A stretch of DNA of 18,166 bases from Mycoplasmoidaceae bacterium (GTDB taxonomy: Bacteria; Bacillota_I; Bacilli_A; Mycoplasmatales; Mycoplasmoidaceae): the NCBI GenBank assembly GCA_024427105.1, contig JAKSVR010000017.1:1-18166 (forward strand). Direction: 5' to 3'. The stretch's first letter is position 1. Each line of letters starts with the position of its first letter. Below are positions 9,469 through 17,084 of the stretch, in pieces. The position numbers and the translations under genes are program-made. The notes beneath the pieces were generated by a model that had not been told where the DNA came from, did not search any database, and saw only the letters and a list, made by a program, of their open reading frames with translations.

Positions 9469-11184
9469 TTATTTTGCTTCGATCTTAGCGTACTTCTTTT
9501 CAGCTGTGAATCAGAAAATACCAAAGTTTATTCCAGCATAAACAAACATTAAAGCAAGAACAATTCCATGGCAAATACTTGAAGAAACACCAACAATTCC
9601 ATCAACAACGATAACAAATACAGCAGCAATTGCTGTAACAAATAAAGCAATTAGTAGTTGGACAACAACGTTACTTTCGTTTGGCGATGAGTTGTTAACA
9701 TCAATCTTTGGTCGAGCTAAATTTAAATTAATTCCATTGAAAGTAATACCAATTAGGAAGAATAAAGCCATAAAGAATAAGAAGACAACATCAACGGCTG
9801 ATAATCCCATTACTGCATCTTGTTTGCTATTAGCAGTAGCAGCTAAAGAAATAATACACAATAGCATTGTTAAGAAGGCAACAGAGAAGTTAACTAAGGC
9901 TTTAGCAAGTAATTGCTTACGATAAGAAATTGGTGAAACTTTAGTAATGTAGAATTGATTTCCTTCACGAGAAATTGCATTAGCAGAGAATGACCCAATT
10001 AGAGAAAGAATGATGAACAGGATCATAAATGCAAAACCAAAGAAGATGGTATTTCCGGTGTGTGATTGTCCAACCATTTGAACAATATCAGCAACTAAAT
10101 ATGTCATTATTGGCATAGCAAAAGCAACACCTAAATAGAAATAAGCATATGTTTCAGTTCGAATAATTTGTTTAACTTCTTTTAAGAAAATAGTTTTAAA
10201 TGCAGGATCACTATTAATCCTAGTTTGTCTAACAGAAGTTAATGATTCTAGACTTGTAGCTGATGTTGAGAACTTACGATATAAAGGTTTAGTGATAGCA
10301 ACACCAATTGCCATAAAACCTAATGAAATTCCTAATACAATTAGGAAGTTAATTCCAACACTTTCCATAACTGCAATTTGTGATGTGAAATAACATGGAT
10401 TGTATGGTTTGTTCATACGGTCAAGGAAGTGAGCAATTCCTTCCATAACTTCAACGTTGTTCTTAGCATGAACATATCAGTCAGCCATGAATCGTAATAT
10501 TAAACTATAAAGAGTTAAAACAATAATAAAACCAAGAATAAAAATAACTAATTTAGCAATGTGTTTATTAGACAAATAGCTAACCAAGAACATGAATGGC
10601 ACAGAAATAACTAATGAGATAGCATAAGGAATTAATGGTAATAACAAGGATGCAAATAAAGATGCAAATACAAAACCAAATGCAATGCCAACATTAACAC
10701 TTTCTTGACCTGATGAAGCAATTGCTGCACCATAAACTAACATAACTGGTCAGAAGAAAAGAATAGAGAAGAATAATAAACGAATGTAAATACTAATTAT
10801 CTCTCCGACATAACGTTGAAATGTCGTTAGTGGCAAAGAGGTTATAAGTCGAATATCTTCAGGTCGATATAAACGCTTACATTGTATTGCAACAGACATG
10901 ACTAGTAATGCTAGTTGAGCAATAGTAAAGATTGCAATAGCAATAGATTTACCAGGAATTTTAGTTGATTGGGTAACTAATGATCTTAGTAAGAAAAATA
11001 AAAAGACCATGATAGCAATAAAAACTAAAGCATCAACTACATATCGAACAATTTTACGTGATAATTTTTGTTGTCTAGCAGCAGTAAAAGATAACTTCGT
11101 TTGAAGTCTAATATATGGTAATGTTTTTTGTCAAAACATTACAAATCTAGATGAAGCTTTTTGAACTGTTGGTTTCGTTTCCAT
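9469..11184 (-). CDS. ABC exporter permease (ABC-2-like), 571 residues
   Basis: ATG 11184 to TAA 9469-9471, reading TGA as Trp at 10750, 10477, 9511 and elsewhere. The protein has roughly ten or more hydrophobic segments: one early (about 50-67), a cluster after the cytosolic RPEDIRLITSLPLTTFQRY stretch, then a large middle loop and a C-terminal bundle ending in a basic tail (AEKKYAKIEAK). The RPEDIRLITSLPLT segment, just after the second helix, is typical of Firmicutes ABC-2-type export permeases where a coupling region contacts the ATPase. It begins 2 nt after the stop of the ATPase gene, so the two are surely made together. No substrate-binding protein is nearby, which fits export. The substrate is unknown. 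Confidence 0.85.
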
Positions 11185-11186
11185 AA

Positions 11187-11966
11187 TTATTTAGCAGGTG
11201 CTTGTTCAACAGGTTGTTGTGGTTGTTGAGCAGTAGTTTCCCCACGAGTAGTGTTTGTTAAAGACATAAAATGTTTTTCTAATTCTTCAGTAGTTTTATA
11301 TGGAGAATTGTGCATGTCAATTAGATCAACAATTTTACCATCATTGATAATTGCAACAATATCACAAATATGACTTACGGTATAAATGTCATGTGATGAG
11401 AATAGTACAGAGTTTCCTTTATCAGCATATTCACGAATATAATCCATAACAATTTTCTTTGTTTGTGGGTCAAGACCTAACATTGGTTCATCAAGGATTC
11501 ACAATTTAGGTTGATGTAATAAACTAGCTACTAAACAAATTTTTTGTTTCATACCATGTGAATATGAAGAAATTTGTTTATCTAAAGCATATTCAATATC
11601 AAATTTTTGAGCATAATAATGAATTCATTTTTCTTTATCAGCCTTTTTAACACCAAATAGACTTCCCATGAAGTTTAAACATTCTTTGCCACCTAATTTT
11701 TCGTAAATAGAGTGGTCATCAGATGTATAACCAATGGTTGCTTTAGCCTTAACAGGTTCCTTTTGAATATCAAAACCATTAACAATAATTTGCCCTTTAT
11801 CAAAAGGAAAGATACCACAAATACTTTTAATGGTTGTAGATTTACCTGCTCCGTTTTTACCTAATAAACCAATTACTTTTCCATCAGGTAATTCAAAGCT
11901 AATATTTTCAGCAGAGTAGCGAGTTGCTCCCTTATACTTTTTATAGAAATTAGAAACTTTTAGCAT
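11187..11966 (-). CDS. ABC exporter ATP-binding protein, 259 residues
   Basis: ATG 11966 to TAA 11187-11189, with TGA Trp at 11625 and in the Walker B region. Motifs in order: Walker A GKNGAGKST (36-44), a Q-loop region near GYTSDDHS (Q not obvious; aspartates there), the signature SHGMKQK in place of LSGGQ, Walker B LWILDEP with the catalytic Glu, D-loop GLDP, and H-loop SSHD. After the ATPase core comes a short Gln/Pro/Thr-rich tail (QQPQQPVEQAPAK) of unclear use. It pairs with the permease 2 nt downstream to form an ABC-2-type exporter. The divergent signature with GMKQK is common in this subfamily. The -10 box lies 9 nt before the ATG and there is no ribosome site. Confidence 0.9.
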
Positions 11967-11975
11967 AGTTAATTA

Positions 11976-11981
11976 ATTATA
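11976..11981 (-). promoter_or_regulatory. -10 box of ABC exporter operon, near-leaderless
   Basis: TATAAT on the - strand followed by 9 nt (TAATTAACT) and the ATG, the same spacing as at the surface-protein gene. It lies after the terminator at 12001-12025, so the ABC pair is likely its own transcription unit. Confidence 0.5.
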
Positions 11982-12000
11982 CTTAATATTATTTAAATAT

Positions 12001-12025
12001 AAAAAAAATAAGGTTTTGCCTTATT
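12001..12025 (-). terminator. Terminator of the asnS-recA unit
   Basis: On the - strand AATAAGG, loop CAAAA, CCTTATT, then a T run of about seven. The 7-bp stem overlaps the TAA of the small coiled-coil gene at 12021-12023. Confidence 0.75.
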
Positions 12026-12203
12026 CTTTTAAATTATTTTTTTGAACTAGATTATCAATTCTTTGGTCTAATTTATCAAGACGAGTAATAATTTCAAGTA
12101 GCAATACGCGTATAGAAGGTTGTTTAGATGTGATTTTCTCTACATCTACTATTTCCCCTTCTAGTGTTCTGTTTCATAAACATTGCATAACTTTAATCTT
12201 CAT
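12021..12203 (-). CDS. Small coiled-coil protein of 60 residues
   Basis: ATG 12203 to TAA 12021-12023, with one TGA Trp at residue 10 (MQCLWNRT). The C-terminal half has a heptad-like pattern (LLLEIITRLDKLDQRIDNLV), so it probably dimerises or binds a partner through a coiled coil. The N-terminus is short and mixed. I recognise no family. It begins 26 nt after the recA stop, has no clear ribosome site, and its stop lies inside the following terminator, which supports it being the last gene of the unit. An alternative is a non-coding 3' tail of recA mRNA. Confidence 0.6.
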
Positions 12204-12229
12204 AATGATTATAAAACATCATTAAAAAA

Positions 12230-13210
12230 TTATTTTGGATTCAAAACTAACTTAGTTACTTTATCAAAAAGCTTCTTATTTTTATCATCAGTTAGGAATT
12301 TAATAGTTCCTTCTTTACCTTGGGCTAATTTCTGATCACCAAAATAAAATCATGATCCACTCTTTTGAATGATGTTACTAGCAATTGCATTTTCAATAAT
12401 TTCTGCAACATTATCAAAACCCTTATTGAAATAAATGTCTAGGTAGCAAGACTGCATTGGTGGTGCAACTTTATTTTTAACAATTCTTGCTAAACTTCTA
12501 ATTCCAATAATATTAGTTCCAGATTTTAAAGCCTCAATTCTTTTTAATTCAATTCGTAATGATGAATAGAATTTCATTGCTCAACCACCAGGCGTTGTTT
12601 TGTTGTCGCCAAACAAAATGCCAACCTTCTCACGAATTTGATTAATAAAAATCACAGTTGTATTGTATTTTGCCATCACAGTTTGCAAAATTCTTAAACC
12701 TTTAGACATTAGTCGAGCATGAAGACCAATGTTTTGATCTTCATATTCACCATTAAGCTCTGCTTCAGGGACTAATGCTGCAACTGAATCAACAACGATT
12801 AAATCAATCATTCCTGTTTTGATTAAAGCTTCGACAATTGCAAATGATTGCTCGCCAGTTTCTGGCTGAGCCAATAAAAGTTTCTTAGTATCAACACCAT
12901 TAGCTTGACAGTATTTACTGTCTAGGGCGTGCTCAACATCGACATAGGCGCATTTTCCGCCAGAACGTTGGCAAGAGGCAACTGCTTGTAGAGCTAAAGT
13001 TGTCTTGCCACTACTTTCATTACCATAGATTTCAATAATCCTTCCCTTAGGGTAACCACCAACACCAATAGCTTTATTTAAGTTAATACTTCCTGTAGAA
13101 ATTACATCACAGGCAATAGCTTTGGAATTATCTAGGCTCATTATTGAACCTTTACCAAACTGTGTTTCTAATTCTTTGATTGTTTCTTCAAATAAATTTT
13201 GTTTTTCCAT
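12230..13210 (-). CDS. recA: RecA recombinase, 326 residues
   Basis: ATG 13210 to TAA 12230-12232, with TGA Trp at 12581 and 12350. RecA binds single-stranded DNA as an ATP-dependent filament and drives homologous pairing. Seen: the N-terminal helix (KELETQFGKGSIM), Walker A GNESSGKT (family GPESSGKT), YVDVEHALD, Walker B LIVVDSVAAL, the L1 region EAELNGEYEDQNIGLHARLMSKGLR, INQIREKVG and the L2 loop GDNKTTPGG followed by W where most RecA have N. The C-terminus is short: it ends soon after the KGFDN/FYFGDQKL region and lacks the acidic tail seen in many bacteria. No LexA-type box is upstream. Genes before it include cinA and pgsA, an order known from other Gram-positive relatives. A GGAG lies 16 nt before the ATG, too far for normal use. 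Confidence 0.95.
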
Positions 13211-13260
13211 AAAATGTTTGTTTGTTCTCCAATAAGAGATTGACCAAAAAATTTTTTAAT

Positions 13261-13890
13261 TTACGAAATTTTTTTCAAAATTTCACAAAATTGGAAAGTT
13301 AATAATAATTGGTAATTATTCGTAAAGGTGCATCATTTGTGGGTAAAAGTGTCGTTGAAGGTTACAATATCAGCTAATTTTTCAACTTTAGAAATTTGTG
13401 AATTTTTTGCACGATTTAGAATGTTTTCATAGTATGAAAGCATTTCATGATAATAATGTCTATTGGTTTTAGCAATCTTGGCTTTTAATGCCTCTAGATC
13501 ACCAATTTCCTTCATTAATTGGTTAATTTTTTGTTCATAGTCAACATTTAATATTTGTTCATAAGCAATTTTATTTTTGTTAGTTAACTTTGGAATTAGG
13601 ATGAAAACAATTAGATAAAATAAACCAATTGCAAAGCAAGTAAAACTTAAACCAACATAAGCAGCACCATATGTAAGTGGATTATTTGAATGCAAATCAA
13701 TTGCAAAGATGATTCCAGCAATTAATACTAAAAGCAATAAAATAGCAATAACTACAATTCATAAAACTGATAATCTTGTTTTAGAAAATAATCGGTTCTT
13801 ACTATATATATAGTGAGAATAGATAAAAGCACTAGCAATAATTTCCATTGCAAGTAATAAACTAAAACCAACAATTAAAGCAATCTCCAT
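13261..13890 (-). CDS. Membrane protein with C-terminal coiled coil, 209 residues
   Basis: ATG 13890 to TAA 13261-13263, with TGA Trp near residue 45 and at 13333. The N-terminal half has four likely membrane segments: MEIALIVGFSLLLAMEIIASAF, one at VLWIVVIAILLLVLIAGIIF, and two in YVGLSFTCFAIGLFYLIVFIL. After KLTNKNK comes a charged stretch (EQKINQLMKEIGDLEALKAKI) likely to be a cytosolic coiled coil, then a short tail (WCTFTNNY) after the last TGA. I do not recognise a family. It sits between cinA and recA, directly after cinA (stop 13892), with AAAGGA 13 nt before the ATG. RNase Y, also a membrane coiled-coil protein found near recA in Firmicutes, has KH and HD domains that are absent here. 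Confidence 0.75.
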
Positions 13891-13891
13891 A

Positions 13892-14380
13892 TTAACGTTT
13901 TAATCCTTTAATTAAATCTCATAGTTTGTTTAAAACAAAAGCAACACACTCATTAATTGTATCGGTGCGGTTTTTAAAACTAGAATTGAATTGGAAATCA
14001 AATAGTTTATCAAAAGCTTTAATGCAAATATATGCCATTCCACTTGGTTGTCCTTCAATTGGATTAGCAATACTGGCATTGCCAGTTACAGAGATAGCAA
14101 TGTCAGATTGAAAAGAGTTTTGGCAACCAATTGCCATTTCTCGAGCACATTGGATGGAAACAGTTCCATATTGATCAATAGTTTCTTTACGCACCTTTGC
14201 TAATTTTATTTTTGATTTAGCACTATAAGTAATCATTGAACCTAAAAAACAATTGCTTGCATGTTCAACTAAAACAAGGTTACTAGCCAAAGCACCACCA
14301 GTCATGCTTTCGCATGTTGTAATGGTTAAATGTAACTCATTTAATTTTTTAATTATTTGTTCATTAAATTTTGTTGTCAT
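13892..14380 (-). CDS. cinA: CinA C-terminal domain protein (PncC-like amidohydrolase)
   Basis: ATG 14380 to TAA 13892-13894, 162 residues, TGA Trp at 13919. This is the stand-alone C-terminal domain of CinA; the N-terminal MoCF-like domain is missing. Family members deamidate nicotinamide mononucleotide to nicotinic acid mononucleotide in pyridine nucleotide salvage. Seen: TTCESMTGGALAS with Ser25, MITYSAKSK with Tyr52 and Lys55, GTVSIQCAREMA, and DIAISVTGNAS in place of the usual TGIAGP. Ser-Tyr-Lys spacing is that of the family's proposed catalytic set. The loop NASIANPIEGQPSG differs from the consensus, so activity is likely but not certain. The start overlaps the end of pgsA by 17 nt and the gene ends 1 nt before the next start, so it is co-expressed. 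Confidence 0.88.
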
Positions 14381-15047
14381 TTTTTAATTTTTTATTTATT
14401 TCAACGAAATAAATAATTCCTGAAGCAACTGACATAATTGTTGCAAAATACAACATTAATTGTTGAATTGATCAATAGAAAGCATCATGAACATCTGAAC
14501 CATTATTAGCAAAGAAGAAGAAAATTAAAATTATTCCAACCATTTGTAAAACAGTTTTGCATTTGCCTCAGAAGTTAGCAGCGACCACAACATTCTTTTT
14601 AGCAGCTAAAGCTTTTTGTGCATCAACAGCAACATCACGAGCAATCATAATGACTGGGATAGCAACTGTACAATAACCTAATCAAGCAAAACAAATTAAG
14701 ACACTATTGATTAAAACTTTATCGGCAATTGGATCTCAGATTTTTCCAAAATCTGAAACTCAATTATATTTTCTAGCAAGAAAACCATCTAATCAATCAG
14801 TGACTGCAGCAACCACAAAAAAGCATCCAGACAATAAAACAAACAATGTTATTTTACTAACATAGATTTTTCCTCACCATTTTGGTGTTTGCAAAGTATA
14901 TATGATTTTATTGTGAACAGCGTCCAACACATAGTGGTTAGCAATTAACAAAGCAACAATTGCGATTGTTAAAAGCATTCTTAGTACTAATAAAATGTTT
15001 GGAATATTTTGCTTAGTAAAGATTTTTTTGTGATTGATGGTAAGCAT
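14364..15047 (-). CDS. pgsA: CDP-diacylglycerol-glycerol-3-phosphate 3-phosphatidyltransferase
   Basis: ATG 15047 to TAA 14364-14366, 227 residues. Seven in-frame TGA and one TGG encode Trp, strong support for the UGA=Trp code. The enzyme joins CDP-diacylglycerol and glycerol-3-phosphate to make phosphatidylglycerol phosphate in the membrane. The CDP-alcohol phosphotransferase signature is complete near the middle: D-G-x2-A-R-x8-G-x3-D-x3-D, in DGFLARKYNW... to ...GKIWDPIADK, with preceding DWLD. There are about six hydrophobic segments. Its ATG shares one base with the asnS stop (TAATG), with AGGAG 13 nt before it, so translation is coupled to asnS. The cinA start lies inside its 3' end. The closely related cardiolipin or phosphatidylserine synthases cannot be fully excluded, but gene order next to cinA-recA supports pgsA. 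Confidence 0.92.
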
Positions 15048-16408
15048 TAGAATCTTAATTCTCCTTCAAATCGTGGGAATGGAATAACGTCTTTAACGTT
15101 ATCAACTCCAGCTATATACATTAAAAATCTTTCAAAGCCTAAACCAAAACCAGCTGAACGATAATATCCATATTTGCGTAAGTCAAGATATCATTGTAAG
15201 CCTTTAGTGTCAATATTCATTTCTTGACAACGTCTGATGATTTTATCATAATTGTCCTCACGTTGGCTACCACCAACAATTTCACCAACACCAGGAACCA
15301 ATAGGTCACAAGCGGCAACAGTTTTATTATCGCCATTAACTTTCATATAAAAAGCTTTAATTTCCTTAGGAAAATTCATTAGAAAGACTGGAGCATTAAA
15401 ATGTTGTTCACATAAATAACGTTCATGTTCGGCAGCAAAGTCTTTACCAAAAAAGATGTCGTTGTCCTCAAACTTGTGTCCTTTAGCAATTGCTTCCTTT
15501 AGAATTTCAACGGCTTTAGCATAATCTAAACGAATAAATCTTCGATTTAATAAGTTGGTTAAGATTTCATAAGTGTTAACTTTATATTTTTGATTTAAGA
15601 AAATAATTTCATCCTTGCACTTGTTTAAAACTTTTGTTACAACATTCTTGAACATTTGTTCAATAACCAATGTTAGTTGTCTTAAATTCATGAAATTAAC
15701 TTCTGGTTCAACCATTCAGAATTCTGCTAAGTGTCGGTTAGTGTGACTTCTTTCAGCACGGAATGTTGGACCAAAAGTATAAACTTTTTTCATCCCCAAA
15801 GCATAGCTTTCAGCATTTAATTGTCCTGACACAGTTAAGCTTGCTGTAGCATTTTGAAAGAATGGATTAGCTGGATCGTCTTTAATAACAAAGTTTTCTC
15901 CAGCACCTTCACAGTCATTACTTGTAATGATTGGAGTAGCAACATACACAAAACCTTTAGTGTGAAAGAAACTATGAATTGCATAAGCTAATTCGGTACG
16001 AATTCTTGCAATAGCTTGAGTAGTTGTTGCTCGAGATTTTAAATGAGCAATTTCTCTTAAAAATTCATTTGAATGTTCTTTGTTTTGTAATGGATAATCT
16101 TCATCAGCTAACTTAAGAAGTTTTACTTCTTTAGCTTCTAGTTCAACTGAACCAGGTTCACGACCTGGTTTTAATAAACCTCTAACTTTAATGGCTGATG
16201 CTAATCTAAAAGTTTTAATCTTTTCAAAGTTGGTAAGATTATCTGGTTTGCAAACAACTTGTAAATTCTTGATGGTTGTACCATCATTCATTGCAATAAA
16301 AACAATTTTGCCGCTATCACGATTGAACTTTACTCAACCTTCAATCGTTAATTCTTGACCAATTAGTTTTTTATCTCTAATTGCTTTAGCAACATCAACA
16401 TGTCTCAT
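15047..16408 (-). CDS. asnS: Asparaginyl-tRNA synthetase
   Basis: ATG 16408 to TAA 15047-15049, 453 residues, TGA Trp at 15716 and 15191 among others. A class IIb synthetase that charges tRNA-Asn. The N-terminal OB fold starts at [14 protein letters not shown] with ELTIEGWVKFNRDS; motif 2 is [21 protein letters not shown] (around residues 215-237); motif 3 is [15 protein letters not shown] (around 420-434). HLAEFWMVEPE distinguishes AsnRS from AspRS, and the length is the family norm. The upstream in-frame ATG was chosen over one at 16291 because it restores the OB fold and has AGAGGT 8 nt before it. A -10 box at 16433-16438 serves it. It overlaps pgsA by one base and probably heads the unit ending at 12001. 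Confidence 0.96.
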
Positions 16409-16426
16409 AGTCTTACCTCTTTGTAT

Positions 16427-16449
16427 TTAATTATTATACTAATAATTAA
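16427..16449. promoter_or_regulatory. asnS promoter inside an inverted repeat at the grpE stop
   Basis: TTAATTATTA (16427-16436) and TAATAATTAA (16440-16449) are perfect 10-bp arms around TAC. The - strand -10 box TATAAT (16438 to 16433) and the grpE TAA (16446-16448) lie inside. Transcription would start near 16426, leaving an 18-nt leader with AGAGGT. The repeat lacks GC pairs and a T tract, so it is a poor terminator; it may be an operator or just AT-rich. Confidence 0.45.
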
Positions 16450-17084
16450 TTATTCTTAATGACTTTAACCAAGGCTGGTTTTAAAATGTGGTCATATAGT
16501 TTATAACCAGTATGAATTACTTCACAAATTGTATTGTTTGCTTTGCTTGCATCAGCTACAGTTTCATAGCATTCCATAATTGCTGGTTCAAATTCTTTTC
16601 CAACCTCTGGTTGAATTTGAACAACATGCCAATCTTCAAGTAATTTATAAAATTTTGTTAAAAACATTTTGAAACCTTTTTGATAATTAATTAACTTCTC
16701 ATCAGTTAATTGATAATTACAAGCAATTTCAAATTGATTGATAACATCAATCAAGTCTAAAGCTTGATCCTTAATGGCATATTTCTTAGCTTCAGCTAAG
16801 TTTGCTCTAAACTTTGCATCATTTTCATCTTGTTTAAGTTTTAAAATTTTGTTTGCCTCATCCATTTTGAGCAACATTTGGTTTTTGTACTCTTGAGCCA
16901 TTGCTGTTAGTTCTGATTTTAGAGTATCAATAATTTGATTTCGTTGAGCAATCTCTTTGTCTTTAGTAGTGACTAAAGTTTCTAGGTCAATAATCTTTTT
17001 AGCTAATTTAGATTCTTGACTTTCTTCAACCATTTCTTTCTTAGGTTCTTTCTTTGGGGTTAAATTTTTGTCTTTTTTGCTCAT
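16446..17084 (-). CDS. grpE: GrpE nucleotide exchange factor, 212 residues
   Basis: ATG 17084 to TAA 16446-16448. GrpE dimers release ADP from DnaK. The N-terminus is charged and probably disordered (KKEPKKEMVEESQESK); a long coiled coil runs from about residue 25 to 100 (LETLVTTKDKEIAQRNQII onward); then the four-helix part (YAIKDQALDLIDVINQFEIA); then the C-terminal beta domain with VGKEFEPAIMECYETV and VIHTGYKLYDHILKPALVKV, which match the family signature. Its ATG shares one base with the dnaJ TAA (TAATG) and AGAGGT lies inside dnaJ, so DnaJ and GrpE are translationally coupled. dnaK is not in the window. Confidence 0.95.
   Translation of the reverse strand: MSKKDKNLTPKKEPKKEMVEESQESKLAKKIIDLETLVTTKDKEIAQRNQIIDTLKSELTAMAQEYKNQMLLKMDEANKILKLKQDENDAKFRANLAEAKKYAIKDQALDLIDVINQFEIACNYQLTDEKLINYQKGFKMFLTKFYKLLEDWHVVQIQPEVGKEFEPAIMECYETVADASKANNTICEVIHTGYKLYDHILKPALVKVIKNN

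Noticed and set aside
13265..13320. Inverted repeats GAAATTTT/AAAATTTC and AATAATT/AATTATT before recA, as SOS operator or terminator
   Set aside because: They lie inside the coding end of the membrane coiled-coil gene, are pure A/T apart from one pair, lack a T tract, and do not resemble a LexA box.
13891..13891. RNase Y (rny) next to recA
   Set aside because: The neighbouring membrane coiled-coil protein is 209 residues and lacks KH and HD domains.
374..16408. Many apparently broken genes (frames ending at TGA)
   Set aside because: Every break examined is a TGA in an otherwise continuous frame, often where the family has Trp. With UGA read as Trp the genes are intact, so they are not pseudogenes.
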